Origin: Gammaproteobacteria bacterium
GTDB taxonomy: Bacteria > Pseudomonadota > Gammaproteobacteria > Pseudomonadales > Balneatricaceae
NCBI GenBank assembly: GCA_030748435.1
Contig: JASMLZ010000058.1
Span: forward strand, 62,001-126,000
Direction: 5' to 3'
Length of the DNA stretch: 64,000 nt
Shown: in pieces, positions 38,730-47,621 of the stretch
How the letters are laid out: every line of letters starts with the position of its first letter
How positions within the stretch are numbered: position 1 is the stretch's first letter
The notes under the pieces: generated by a model
What the model saw: the letters and a program-made list of their open reading frames with translations, nothing else
Databases searched by the model: none
Told to the model about the DNA's origin: nothing
Translations under genes and position numbers: made by a program

Positions 38730-39668
38730 TTAACGTAGGACAAAACCCTTGTTATTGAATTCAAAATCCCCGTCTTGCACCTTGTACATCCATTCGGCCG
38801 ATTTCTTCAGACCGCCCAAAGGATACAAATGACACTGTTTAATCAGACAATCCGGATCTGCGTCAATACCGGCAATCAGATCGCGCATTAACTCACTAGG
38901 CTCTGAAGAAGGTGCGTTGACATACTTGCCTAAAAACGAATCTTTTAAAGACAGCTTAACCATATTTAATGGATTACGGGTTAAAAAGCGTACTGAAGCC
39001 CCTACACCGCAATGGGCAGCATGACGCATCAAGGTTTTTATTGTTGCCAAGCCGGGCACACCTATATATACGGGCAATTCATTACCTGCAGCACGTATTT
39101 CTTTTTCCCAGGCAAAGATGGGCGCGGCCTCAAAAGCGAACTGGGTGGCCAAATATAACTGCATATCAGTCTGCTTGGCATAATCGTTCTTTTCTTTAAT
39201 AGCTAGAGCGCAGTCTGCTGGAGAAATATCAGGACTACCTTCAGGGTGCCCTGCCAAACCCATTTTCTGAATACCATACTTTTCAAACAACCCAGTATGT
39301 AGAACTTCCATAGAAGAGCTGAAGTCACCTACCGGTTTGTCAACTCCGCCACCGATTAGCAGGCCTTCAGTCACTCCTGTTTCGCCTTGTAAAGACGCTA
39401 GATTTTGTTCCAAAAACTTAGCCGAGGGGATTGAACGGGCAGCAAAATGAGGCACCGGATTAAAGCCTTCGTCTTTTAGACGGCGCACAGTTGTAACCGT
39501 ATCAGCAAAGTCTGATCCGGGTAAAAATGTCACATATACAGTACAACCAGCACGCAGAATGTCACGAAAATCAGCCACTTTCGCCGCCCCACCCGGGGTA
39601 ACTTCGACAGTGGTTTTTTGCATCAGGTTAATAATAGCCTGTTTTTCAGCCGCAGCAGATAAAGCCAT
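38730..39668 (-). CDS. Methylenetetrahydrofolate reductase-like protein
   Basis: A 312-residue MetF-superfamily flavoprotein barrel. Recognised by FRDILRAGCTVYVTFLPGS, LLIGGGVDKPVGDFSSS, GLAGHPEGSPDIS and LATQFAFEAAPIFAWE. It is likely to interconvert methyl-THF and methylene-THF. In this operon the useful direction is oxidation of methyl-THF toward FolD. The ATG at 39668 is chosen with a GGAG site 9 nt upstream; the frame extends to 39722 but would then overlap the upstream gene. It diverges from housekeeping MetF, so it is probably a dedicated paralogue; I leave the symbol blank. Confidence 0.87.
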   Translation of the reverse strand: MALSAAAEKQAIINLMQKTTVEVTPGGAAKVADFRDILRAGCTVYVTFLPGSDFADTVTTVRRLKDEGFNPVPHFAARSIPSAKFLEQNLASLQGETGVTEGLLIGGGVDKPVGDFSSSMEVLHTGLFEKYGIQKMGLAGHPEGSPDISPADCALAIKEKNDYAKQTDMQLYLATQFAFEAAPIFAWEKEIRAAGNELPVYIGVPGLATIKTLMRHAAHCGVGASVRFLTRNPLNMVKLSLKDSFLGKYVNAPSSEPSELMRDLIAGIDADPDCLIKQCHLYPLGGLKKSAEWMYKVQDGDFEFNNKGFVLR

Positions 39669-39693
39669 GGTTGAGGTCTCCAGATAAGCCCTG

Positions 39694-39993
39694 TTAGGCT
39701 TGTTTATAACCGCTAGCCACAACCAGTTGCGCTAGCACTTCGTCGGTATATTCTTGCTCAATACGAGCTACTGTCTCTTGCAGTACAGAGTCTATATCAT
39801 CACCGCAAGGTTGATTGTGTCGCTTCCATGCGGATAAATACCCATCGGTACCATGCAATCCGGCCCGCATCGCAGCCTTGTCCACAGCCTTTTCAAAGCG
39901 TTCAGACAAAGGTTGTTTGGCCGCTTTACGACCCTGTTTAACAATAACTTGTGCCGGGATATCGCGCCACATAACCAAAGTCAATGTTGCCAT
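39694..39993 (-). CDS. 'Virulence factor' domain family protein (small, unknown function)
   Basis: A 99-residue protein matching in character the Virulence_fact family (N-terminal LTLVMWRDIPAQVIVKQG and a C-terminal helical half). Despite the family label no virulence role is implied. These proteins recur beside corrinoid methyltransferase genes and DUF1638. Its ATG overlaps the DUF1638 stop by 13 nt, indicating tight coupling. Function unknown. Confidence 0.78.
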   Translation of the reverse strand: MATLTLVMWRDIPAQVIVKQGRKAAKQPLSERFEKAVDKAAMRAGLHGTDGYLSAWKRHNQPCGDDIDSVLQETVARIEQEYTDEVLAQLVVASGYKQA

Positions 39994-40607
39994 TTCACTA
40001 CCTTTGTCTCATTGTGTTGTATATATTGCCGCAGATCTGCAGCCATCTGCCCATAGCCAGTGATCACTTTTTCATACTCCAGCCCAAGACTCTGTGCGGC
40101 AGCCTCTGCATAATGGTCAAGTTGACGACTTTCGTTTTGGGCCATATAAACTAATTTTTTATAATGACCAAACACTAATGGTATTAGCTTGGGTTTATCC
40201 CTCAAGCCCATACCCTGCATAATCAGTTGTTCAAAATGCTTGGCCAAATAATCAGTCAAATAAAAGGTACCTAATTCGGCCTCTGCCAATTTAGCAAAGG
40301 CCTCACTGCCAGCATAGAACTCATAACAGTGAGCCCCTTGCAAACGCTGGGCCTGATACTTTTTCAGCACCCTATCCAATTGTCCGCCGGTACCACAATC
40401 AGCAAAGCCTATAAAAACTTGATCATACTCACCAGCAAAGTCCAGCAGGCGTTGTTCTACCGCACCGGGTATTAGTTCTGGTCGATTATGTAACTCTGCC
40501 GGAATTTGTGAAATCTTAATATTATTCCAGCCGTTGCTGCGCGCTACTGCCGAGATTTCTCGTGCAATAGCTCCGCAGGCAATAATTAACAACTGGGCCG
40601 GTTGCAT
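39981..40607 (-). CDS. DUF1638 family protein
   Basis: A 208-residue soluble protein. The N-terminus LLIIACGAIAREISAVARSNGWNN and the segment VFIGFADCGTGGQLDRVL are typical of DUF1638. Conserved Cys and Gly residues suggest a ligand or cofactor site. DUF1638 genes commonly accompany MttB-type corrinoid methyltransferases; the biochemical role is not known. It is second in the operon, 28 bp after the corrinoid protein gene and overlapping the next gene. Confidence 0.82.
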   Translation of the reverse strand: MQPAQLLIIACGAIAREISAVARSNGWNNIKISQIPAELHNRPELIPGAVEQRLLDFAGEYDQVFIGFADCGTGGQLDRVLKKYQAQRLQGAHCYEFYAGSEAFAKLAEAELGTFYLTDYLAKHFEQLIMQGMGLRDKPKLIPLVFGHYKKLVYMAQNESRQLDHYAEAAAQSLGLEYEKVITGYGQMAADLRQYIQHNETKVVKWQH

Positions 40608-40635
40608 GATCGGCTGTTACGTTCAGTGTGCGCTA

Positions 40636-41337
40636 TCACGCTCTGGCGCGACGCTCAGCAATCATCTGCTTGGCAGTATCAACCGCAACCGCAGCGTCAC
40701 GACAATAAGCATCAGCACCAATAGCGTCACCAAATTCTTCATTTAGTGGTGCACCGCCAACCAATACCAGATAGTCATCACGGATACCCTGTTCTTGCAA
40801 GGTATCAATAACCACTTTCATATAGGGCATGGTTGTGGTCAACAAAGCAGACATACCCAAGATATCTGGCTTATGCTCTTCCAGTGCAGCCAAATAATCT
40901 TCTACCGGGCAGTTGATGCCAATATCGACTACTTCAAAACCGGCGCCTTCCCACATCATGGCCACCAAATTCTTACCGATATCGTGAATATCACCTTTAA
41001 CAGTACCAATAACAGCCTTACCAATCGGCTCAGCGCCCGTTTCTGCTAACAAGGGCCGTAAAATGGTCATGCCAGATTTCATTGCGTTAGCGGCCATAAG
41101 TACTTCTGGCACAAACAGGATACCATCACGGAAATCGACACCCACGATATTCATGCCACCAACCAGGGCTTCATTCAAAACCTTATCCGGACTCCAACCA
41201 CGATCCAATAGAATCTGAGTACCTTCACCTATTTCATCTTCCATGCCGTCATAAAGATCGTCATGCATTTGCTCTACCAACTCTTCGTCACTTAAGGTGC
41301 TCAGATCTAAATCGTCTTCATATTGATCGTCGGACAT
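40636..41337 (-). CDS. Corrinoid (B12-binding) methyl-carrier protein
   Basis: A 233-residue MtbC/MttC-type protein. A helical cap domain (about 40-110, EGTQILLDRGWSPDKVLNEA) precedes the Rossmann cobalamin domain with KGDIHDIGKNLVAMM, whose His ligates cobalt, and VLVGGAPLNEEFGDAIGAD near the end. It carries the methyl group between a substrate methyltransferase and the methyl-THF enzyme. The ATG at 41337 has an AGGAG site; the frame opens at 41364. The first 39 residues are very acidic: 17 Asp/Glu and no Lys/Arg. First gene of the operon. Confidence 0.92.
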   Translation of the reverse strand: MSDDQYEDDLDLSTLSDEELVEQMHDDLYDGMEDEIGEGTQILLDRGWSPDKVLNEALVGGMNIVGVDFRDGILFVPEVLMAANAMKSGMTILRPLLAETGAEPIGKAVIGTVKGDIHDIGKNLVAMMWEGAGFEVVDIGINCPVEDYLAALEEHKPDILGMSALLTTTMPYMKVVIDTLQEQGIRDDYLVLVGGAPLNEEFGDAIGADAYCRDAAVAVDTAKQMIAERRARA

Positions 41338-41712
41338 GGGTACCACTCCTACAGGTAATAACATCCCTGATGCTATCAGGGGCTTGGTTGGCGGCTAGAT
41401 TATCAGGCTTGATTTTGCGCGCTGACATTTTCACGACAACAGATTACCGGAAAACGACCAACTAGTGTTTATGCATTACAAACCTTGTGCTAAATCATAA
41501 CATTTTCTTATTCGTTGCCACTTGAGTAAATTACAGGTACCATGAAACCCACTCACATATATCAATAAAGTATATAGTTATAACTATTTATTTTATTAAG
41601 TTAACAATATATCACTTTATATGTCTCATACAGACCTGCCATATGCTTTGACATTCCAGTAGAATGCGCAGCGATTGAGCATACTCGTTTATTTAACTGG
41701 AGGTTAATTAGC
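41338..41712. promoter_or_regulatory. Divergent spacer between the corrinoid operon and folD
   Basis: About 375 bp without a gene. A 7-bp hairpin CCCTGAT/ATCAGGG with a 3-nt loop (41365-41381) lies in the leader of the corrinoid protein gene. No B12 box was found, so there is no cobalamin riboswitch. TTGACA at 41648-41653 could be a -35 element for folD, but no matching -10 stands out. A GGAGG site precedes folD. Confidence 0.4.
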
Positions 41713-42594
41713 ATGGCAAAGATTATTGACGGCAAACAATTTGCTGCCGACCTGCGTGGTAAAATGACCACGCAAATTGCGTCTCTTGCAGCACAACACA
41801 GTATTATCCCAGGACTGGCCGTTGTATTGGTAGGTGAAGACCCTGCCAGCCAAGTATATGTGCGCAACAAAGGCAAGCAGGCAACAGAATGTGGTATCAA
41901 ATCCATTGAGCACAAACTGGACGTATCCACAAGCGAAGATGTATTGCTTAACCTGATTGAGGAAATGAATCAGGACCCTGCTATAAATGGTATTCTAGTG
42001 CAATTACCACTGCCCAAACATATTGATGCTGACAAGGTATTAAACGCTATTGACCCAAACAAGGATGTGGATGGTTTCCATCCGATCAATGTGGGCCTCT
42101 TGTCAACCGGTGGCAATGGCATGATTCCGTGTACCCCATTGGGAAGCCTAATGTTGCTGCAGGATCATCTAGGTGACTTAACCGGCCTTAATGCGGTTGT
42201 TGTTGGCCGTTCCAATATCGTTGGCAAACCTATGTTTAATCTACTCTTACAACAAAGTTGCACTGTGACTGTAGCTCACTCTCGCACCAAGAATATCGAA
42301 TCCGTAGTACGTGAAGCAGACATCGTTGTTGCTGCAGTCGGGGTGCCAGAATTAGTAAAAGGTTCCTGGATTAAGCCAGGTGCGACAGTCATTGATGTGG
42401 GCATTAATCGTATTGAAGCAGGTGATGGCAAAACCAAATTAGTTGGTGATGTCGACTTCGCCAGTGCTGCCGAGGTAGCCGGTGCCATTACTCCCGTACC
42501 GGGTGGTGTTGGCCCCATGACAATTGCCTGTCTGCTGTACAACACAATGGTAGCGGCATGTCGTCATAATCATGTAGACCTGCCAGAAGCTTAA
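41713..42594 (+). CDS. folD: Methylenetetrahydrofolate dehydrogenase / cyclohydrolase
   Basis: A 293-residue bifunctional enzyme interconverting methylene-, methenyl- and formyl-THF. Motifs: [18 protein letters not shown] with the catalytic Lys, [11 protein letters not shown], and the Rossmann region [13 protein letters not shown] followed by [10 protein letters not shown]. It faces the corrinoid operon divergently and could oxidise the methylene-THF produced by the MetF-like enzyme. FolD is also a housekeeping enzyme, so a special role is not proven. Confidence 0.96.
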   Translation: MAKIIDGKQFAADLRGKMTTQIASLAAQHSIIPGLAVVLVGEDPASQVYVRNKGKQATECGIKSIEHKLDVSTSEDVLLNLIEEMNQDPAINGILVQLPLPKHIDADKVLNAIDPNKDVDGFHPINVGLLSTGGNGMIPCTPLGSLMLLQDHLGDLTGLNAVVVGRSNIVGKPMFNLLLQQSCTVTVAHSRTKNIESVVREADIVVAAVGVPELVKGSWIKPGATVIDVGINRIEAGDGKTKLVGDVDFASAAEVAGAITPVPGGVGPMTIACLLYNTMVAACRHNHVDLPEA

Positions 42595-42654
42595 TAAGAG
42601 CCTGCGCTTTGGCCCTGTTACAAAAATAACTCGCGCCAAACTCTCTTAAACATT

Positions 42655-42688
42655 AAAAAAGCCCGCTAGGTTATAGCGGGCTTTTTTT
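42655..42688. terminator. Bidirectional terminator between folD and glyA
   Basis: Stem GCCCGCTA (42661-42668) and TAGCGGGC (42674-42681) with a 5-nt loop, flanked by six A on the left and seven T on the right. It can act for folD on the plus strand and glyA on the minus strand. Confidence 0.92.
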
Positions 42689-42705
42689 ATTTGTACAGCC
42701 AGGGT

Positions 42706-43956
42706 TTATTTATACACTGGGAAGCGTGCACAAAGCTCAGCAACTTTAGCACGTACCTCAGCAATCACAGCCTCATTGTCGATGTTATCCATCACATCAC
42801 ACATCCATCCTGTCATAGCACTGACTTCTTCAGCACCAAAGCCGCGACTGGTAATAGCCGGGGTACCGACTCGAATACCAGAGGTTACAAAGGGCGACTG
42901 TGGATCATTGGGCACCGCATTCTTATTGACCGTGATATGCGCTGCACCCAAAGCAGCATCAGCCGCCTTGCCAGTGATTCCTTTAGCGATCAGGTCAACC
43001 AGCATAAGGTGATTTTCAGTACCACCAGATACAATCTTGAAGCCACGCGCCTGAAACACCTCAGCCATTACCTTGGCATTGTCGACAACTTGTTGTTGAT
43101 AATCTTTGAATTCAGGCTGTAAAGCTTCTTTGAATGCTACAGCCTTGGCAGCAATAACATGCATCAAGGGACCACCCTGTTGGCCCGGGAAGACGGCAGA
43201 GTTTAATTTCTTCTCTATCGCCTCATTGGCCCGCGCCAGAATTAGCCCACCACGAGGGCCACGTAACGTCTTGTGGGTGGTAGTAGTGCACACATCAGCA
43301 TAAGGCAGCGGATTAGGGTAGTGACCTGTAGCCACTAGACCTGCTACGTGAGCCATGTCTACGAATAGATAAGCACCAACACTATCGGCAATAGTGCGAA
43401 ACTTAGCCCAATCCATAATCTGAGAATAAGCAGAAAAGCCAGCGACAATCATCTTTGGCTTGTGTTCAGTAGCCAACCGCTGGATCTCGTCATAATCGAG
43501 CATACCGTCATCATTCAGGCCATATTGAATTGCATTGTAATTCTTGCCCGAAAAGTTAACATGAGCACCGTGAGTCAGATGCCCACCATGGGCCAAACTC
43601 ATACCCATAATAGTATCGCCCGGACTAACCAAAGCCTGGTATACGGCAGCGTTAGCCTGCGAACCTGAGTGCGGCTGAACATTGACATAATCAGCACCAA
43701 ATAACGCTTGGGCACGCTCCATGGCCAACACTTCAACCTTGTCAACATATTCGCAACCACCATAATAGCGCTTGTGCGGATACCCTTCGGCATACTTGTT
43801 GGTTAAGCCAGACCCCTGAGCTTGCATAACGCGCTGGCTAGTGTAGTTCTCAGAGGCAATTAACTCAATGTGTTGTTCTTGACGTTGTTCTTCTTCCTGC
43901 ATTCCAGCCCACAATTGTGGGTCAAAATCCTGGACATTATCAGACTTATTAAACAT
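42706..43956 (-). CDS. glyA: Serine hydroxymethyltransferase
   Basis: A 416-residue PLP enzyme converting serine and THF to glycine and methylene-THF. Motifs: [33 protein letters not shown], and the Schiff-base Lys in [15 protein letters not shown]. The ATG at 43956 has a GGAG site 8 nt upstream; a TTG directly before it is not needed. Convergent with folD, sharing its terminator. Its leader contains a terminator-like hairpin about 60 nt before the start. Can consume C1 units from the neighbouring folate genes. Confidence 0.97.
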   Translation of the reverse strand: MFNKSDNVQDFDPQLWAGMQEEEQRQEQHIELIASENYTSQRVMQAQGSGLTNKYAEGYPHKRYYGGCEYVDKVEVLAMERAQALFGADYVNVQPHSGSQANAAVYQALVSPGDTIMGMSLAHGGHLTHGAHVNFSGKNYNAIQYGLNDDGMLDYDEIQRLATEHKPKMIVAGFSAYSQIMDWAKFRTIADSVGAYLFVDMAHVAGLVATGHYPNPLPYADVCTTTTHKTLRGPRGGLILARANEAIEKKLNSAVFPGQQGGPLMHVIAAKAVAFKEALQPEFKDYQQQVVDNAKVMAEVFQARGFKIVSGGTENHLMLVDLIAKGITGKAADAALGAAHITVNKNAVPNDPQSPFVTSGIRVGTPAITSRGFGAEEVSAMTGWMCDVMDNIDNEAVIAEVRAKVAELCARFPVYK

Positions 43957-43990
43957 CAATAGGCTCCATACTGTTTCCTTGCGGAAAGCG

Positions 43991-44062
43991 ATAAAATAAA
44001 AAAAGTTGCTTGAGCAACTTCTCGAAAATTTGAGGCTTGCATGTTAACCGTTAACCAACATG
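43991..44062 (-). promoter_or_regulatory. glyA leader with terminator-like hairpin (possible attenuator)
   Basis: In the minus-strand direction the leader first forms a hairpin CATGTT/AACATG (about 44040-44062). It then forms AAGTTGCT-CA-AGCAACTT (44003-44020), directly followed by five T and an AT-rich tract (43991-44002). The second is a classical intrinsic-terminator shape lying between any promoter and the glyA start at 43956. No upstream minus-strand gene needs terminating, since thiM is divergent. So it may control glyA read-through. I do not recognise a glycine, THF, SAM or SAH riboswitch. Confidence 0.5.
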
Positions 44063-44429
44063 AGGATTGTGTGTGTACGACCCTGTTAATCATTTACGCG
44101 CCCAATTCTGCAGTCAATCCGGCACACCAATCCGGATATTTGTAAAATCAGCCAAACACCTGCAATTTAAGGCGCGTATTATGCCATATTTGCCGTTATT
44201 ATCCGAGATAAAATAATTCAATAACAATGAATCTTCTGCAACCCAAAAAACTCAGTTGAACTGCATATTGGCACTGCGAAACTGGATAAAAAAACAAGGT
44301 ATAAGTGCCAAACTAGGTGTTTAGGTGAAATATAAATAAGGCCTTTTTACTTCCTGAGATTTAACCTGATAGCAGTTTGTGCGACAATGACAATGCTACT
44401 CCATCTATCATCTGGATCAGGTAATACTC
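44063..44429 (+). promoter_or_regulatory. thiM upstream region with TPP-riboswitch-like fragments
   Basis: This 367-bp stretch has no gene. Near thiM it contains CTGAGA (about 44354), ACCTGAT (about 44364) and ATCTGGAT (about 44410), words that occur in thiamine pyrophosphate riboswitches. A hairpin TAGCA/TGCTA and a pairing of ACCTGAT with ATCAGGT are possible. The order and spacing do not match the consensus and no P1/P2 stems are evident, so this is at best a divergent or decayed element. Confidence 0.25.
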
Positions 44430-45242
44430 ATGCCCCACAGTCTATCAATTGACCCACAACACAATCACCTTACCGCTGACTACGCCAAGGGTGCAGCTCA
44501 AGCTATGTTAGCCTTAGGCCATAAGCGTCCGCGTGTACACTGTATTACCAGCACGGTTGCACAAGATATCTCCTCAGATGTTATTTTAGCAGTTGGCGCC
44601 ACCTCCTCTTTTACTATAAGTGTAGAGGAAATTGCTGAATTAGTGGCTGCCACCAATGCACTGGTTATCAATATAGGCACCCTGGATAGCAATCGCAGAG
44701 CGGTCATCTTGCCTGCCATTCAAACCGCAACAGAATACGCCAAACCATGGATTCTGGATCCAGTTTCCGTGCATGCGTCCAATACCAGGTTACAATACGC
44801 ACGTAGCCTGCTGGAATACCACCCTTCAATCGTGCGTGGCAATGCGCTTGAAATTCAAAAACTGGCGCATAGCAATAGCCCGATGGCAGCCCAGGAACTA
44901 GCCTTGCAATATGGTTGTGTGGTCGCCCAAACAGGTGAAACGGACATCATTACCAATGGGGTAAAAACCTTGATGATTGCCAATGGTCACCCGATGCAAA
45001 CTCGTATATCGGCCATGGGGTGTGCCACAACTGCTTTTATCGCTTGTTTTATGGGCATTGACCACGATGCCTTTGATGCTGCCGTACAGGCACTGTTAAT
45101 CATTGGTGTGGCAGCTGAGCTGGCTGCCACTAAATCTTTTGGCCCAGGCAGTATGCATATGAATTTACTGGATTCAATCTATACCATCAATGAACAGACA
45201 CTTGCCCGCTATGGACATGTGGTTGAATTGACCGACCAGTAA
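44430..45242 (+). CDS. thiM: Hydroxyethylthiazole kinase
   Basis: A 270-residue ribokinase-fold enzyme that phosphorylates hydroxyethylthiazole in thiamine salvage. Recognised by VHCITSTVAQDISSDVILAVGA, LVINIGTLDSNRR, ILDPVSVHAS, VRGNALEIQKLA, and AMGCATTAFIACF where the family has the anion-hole Gly-Cys. No thiE or thiD neighbour is present. It stands between glyA and the urate operon. Confidence 0.92.
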   Translation: MPHSLSIDPQHNHLTADYAKGAAQAMLALGHKRPRVHCITSTVAQDISSDVILAVGATSSFTISVEEIAELVAATNALVINIGTLDSNRRAVILPAIQTATEYAKPWILDPVSVHASNTRLQYARSLLEYHPSIVRGNALEIQKLAHSNSPMAAQELALQYGCVVAQTGETDIITNGVKTLMIANGHPMQTRISAMGCATTAFIACFMGIDHDAFDAAVQALLIIGVAAELAATKSFGPGSMHMNLLDSIYTINEQTLARYGHVVELTDQ

Positions 45243-45353
45243 CAATCATCATTAAGCACTCTTATGACGCCAAGTGCAGAAAAGTGGCAAGCTCTAGCCT
45301 TTCGAGTTTATTTGGATGACTCGCTGTACTCTGGCTATTACAGATTGATACAG

Positions 45354-46073
45354 TCAACGCAATACCATAGCCAAGCTGCCACTATTCACCCGACGGTTAA
45401 AATCACAACCGGTTCGAATATGGGCTAAATGATGGCGCATCAAACTGCTACTTAGACTTTTATCACCTACCACTAAAGCCGCAATCAACTCATTGTGCTC
45501 ATCACGGGCGCAGGTGTTGCCACCCTGCCCATACATAGCAATAATTAATGATGTTTGTGATATCAGGCCACGCAGCATATGCACATAGGGTTGGTTGCCC
45601 GCTGCTTGAGCCAAGCGTAAATGAAACTCACCAGAACGGCGCAATGCCGTACCAGTGTCTCCCTGATCCAGAGCCTCCTGCTCCAGTGTAATCATCAACT
45701 TTAAGGCTTCTATTTCTTGGGCTCCAAGACTACCACAGGCTAGATCAACAACAGCCAATTCAATTAGTTCACGAGCATCCAGTATTTGTTGGGCTACAAT
45801 AAAATCCGGTGCGGCAACATAAGCGCCACGATTTTTGTGCATCACCACCACCTGTTCGGCAGCCAAACGCTGTAAAGACTGACGAATCAAGGTGCGACTA
45901 ACGCCAAACACTTGTGCCAGATCCTGTTCATTGAGCTTGGTGTTAGGGGCCAGACGCTGCTCCAGAATACAATCAAATAGCTGCCGATATATATCCAGAT
46001 TTGGCCCTGTTTCCTTTACTGCTGCAACCAGCTGGTCTGGACTAGAGTAGTTGTCATTAAACACCATGATCAC
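45354..46073 (-). CDS. GntR-family (FCD-type) regulator of the urate operon
   Basis: A 239-residue regulator: N-terminal winged helix (about 30-95, LNEQDLAQVFGVSRTLIRQSL) and C-terminal FCD effector domain (ARELIELAVVDLAC, SGEFHLRLAQAAGN, DEHNELIAALVVGD with metal-binding His residues). GTG at 46073 overlaps the uraH stop as TAGTG and has a GAGG site 6 nt upstream; an ATG at 46067 is the alternative. It is the last gene of the urate operon and probably represses it through the palindrome at 50850-50867. Confidence 0.88.
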   Translation of the reverse strand: MIMVFNDNYSSPDQLVAAVKETGPNLDIYRQLFDCILEQRLAPNTKLNEQDLAQVFGVSRTLIRQSLQRLAAEQVVVMHKNRGAYVAAPDFIVAQQILDARELIELAVVDLACGSLGAQEIEALKLMITLEQEALDQGDTGTALRRSGEFHLRLAQAAGNQPYVHMLRGLISQTSLIIAMYGQGGNTCARDEHNELIAALVVGDKSLSSSLMRHHLAHIRTGCDFNRRVNSGSLAMVLR

Positions 46074-46429
46074 TAGCTGCCTCTATATGTGGAATAACTA
46101 TAGGGAGATACCAATAGCGGCACATGATAATGGGAATCCACATCGGCTATCCCAAAACGAATCGGTATTATATCCAAAAATGCCGGCTCTGACTGCCCCA
46201 AACCGGCCGCACGAAAATAATCTCCAGCGGCAAATTCGAGCTCATATTGACCACAAGCAAACACTTCTTTTGGTAGTATTGGACTATCACAACGGCCATC
46301 ATCATTGGTAACCATTGTCGCAATCAGCTCACGCCTCCCCCCCACACAGCGATATAGCCGAAGTTGCATCCCTTGGGCCGGTACACCTTGTGCTGTATCC
46401 AAAACATGTGTTGTTAAAAAACCCATCAT
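46073..46429 (-). CDS. uraH: 5-hydroxyisourate hydrolase
   Basis: A 118-residue transthyretin-related enzyme hydrolysing 5-hydroxyisourate to OHCU. N-terminal [17 protein letters not shown] with the active-site His, and the C-terminal family signature YRGS as the last residues ([11 protein letters not shown]). An AGGAG site precedes the start. It lies 14 bp after puuD and overlaps the GntR gene. Confidence 0.95.
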   Translation of the reverse strand: MMGFLTTHVLDTAQGVPAQGMQLRLYRCVGGRRELIATMVTNDDGRCDSPILPKEVFACGQYELEFAAGDYFRAAGLGQSEPAFLDIIPIRFGIADVDSHYHVPLLVSPYSYSTYRGS

Positions 46430-46443
46430 TTATGCTCCTAAAG

Positions 46444-47619
46444 CTATTGCCCCTGCTGCAACCACTGACCAAGCTGTTGCCGCTCGAGGGTCGTCATTTG
46501 TGTCATATTACCCAGTGGCATAACCTGTGTTGCCACTACTTGTTGGTATATACGCTCGTTCTGTAAGCGTATCTGCTGCAGATTATCCAATATTACCCCG
46601 GCCGGTGCGGTGGCAAAAGCCGGGGAAGTTGGCTGAGCAGCATGACAGGCACCACAATGCTTACTAATCAAAGCCTGCGCCTGAGTATCACTAATCAGCC
46701 CTTTGGCGTCTTGCTCTGCCGCAATGGGAGCCGGTGCCGTAACATAAGCCATAACCAACATAGCCAAAATTGCGGCAGGCAGGACCCACACAAACTGCTG
46801 GCCATTATGACGGGTGTTAAAGTAATGGCGTACCGCCACACTCACCAAAGCAATTGCCAACAATATTAACCAATTCCAGTCACTGCCATAGGTACTTGGA
46901 AAATGATTACTGATCATAATAAATACCACGGGTAACGTCAGGTAATTATTATGCCGTGAACGTAACAAGGCATTTTTCGGTTTACTGGGATCAGGTTTAG
47001 TGCCGGCTTCAATAGCCGCCACTAAAGCACGCTGGGCTGGCATAATAACAAAAAACACATTACCCACCATCATAGTGCCAATAATTGCACCCACATGAAC
47101 ATAAGCAGCACGCCCGGTCATATAGTGTGATAAACCCCACGCAGCCAATGTTAGCGCCAGTAGCAATACCATTCCCAAGAGCGCCGATTGGTGACGCAGA
47201 GGGCTTTTGCATAATAGATCGTATACCAGCCAACCGCCAACTAACCCACCCACACCCAAAGCAATGGTGGCACCAGCAGACAGCTCAGAACCGGGAGCAA
47301 TCAAATAGGTATTGGCATTGATATAAAACACCACACTGAGCAGCAATACGCCACTAATCCAGGTGGTATAGGCCTCCCATTTAAACCAGTGTAAGTGCTT
47401 GGGCATGGAGGCAGGAGCCAGATTATATTTTTGCAGGTGGTATATACCACCACCGTGAATAGCCCATAATTCTCCCGCCAGCTCCGGGTTTTTAACACTG
47501 CGATCGAGATTATTTTCCAGCCAGACAAAATAAAAGGACGCGCCAATCCACGCGATACCAACAATTACATGAACCCAACGTACCATCAGATTCAGCCACT
47601 CAATAAAGTGTGCATCCAT
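46444..47619 (-). CDS. puuD: Membrane urate hydroxylase PuuD with C-terminal cytochrome c domain
   Basis: A 391-residue integral membrane urate oxidase. The N-terminal domain has about eight membrane segments (WVHVIVGIAWIGASFYFVWLE marks the start of the first). A C-terminal cytochrome c domain has heme motif CGACH. It oxidises urate to 5-hydroxyisourate with electrons going to the respiratory chain rather than giving H2O2. The ATG at 47619 is 2 bp after allA; the upstream frame to 47685 adds an unlikely N-terminus. Confidence 0.93.
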   Translation of the reverse strand: MDAHFIEWLNLMVRWVHVIVGIAWIGASFYFVWLENNLDRSVKNPELAGELWAIHGGGIYHLQKYNLAPASMPKHLHWFKWEAYTTWISGVLLLSVVFYINANTYLIAPGSELSAGATIALGVGGLVGGWLVYDLLCKSPLRHQSALLGMVLLLALTLAAWGLSHYMTGRAAYVHVGAIIGTMMVGNVFFVIMPAQRALVAAIEAGTKPDPSKPKNALLRSRHNNYLTLPVVFIMISNHFPSTYGSDWNWLILLAIALVSVAVRHYFNTRHNGQQFVWVLPAAILAMLVMAYVTAPAPIAAEQDAKGLISDTQAQALISKHCGACHAAQPTSPAFATAPAGVILDNLQQIRLQNERIYQQVVATQVMPLGNMTQMTTLERQQLGQWLQQGQ

Positions 47620-47621
47620 AA

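Noticed and set aside
41338-41712. Cobalamin riboswitch before the corrinoid operon
   Set aside because: No B12 box or matching helices on the minus strand.
45405-45425. tRNA-like GGTTCGAAT sequence
   Set aside because: It is inside the GntR coding region and has no cloverleaf around it. No tRNA was found in the window.
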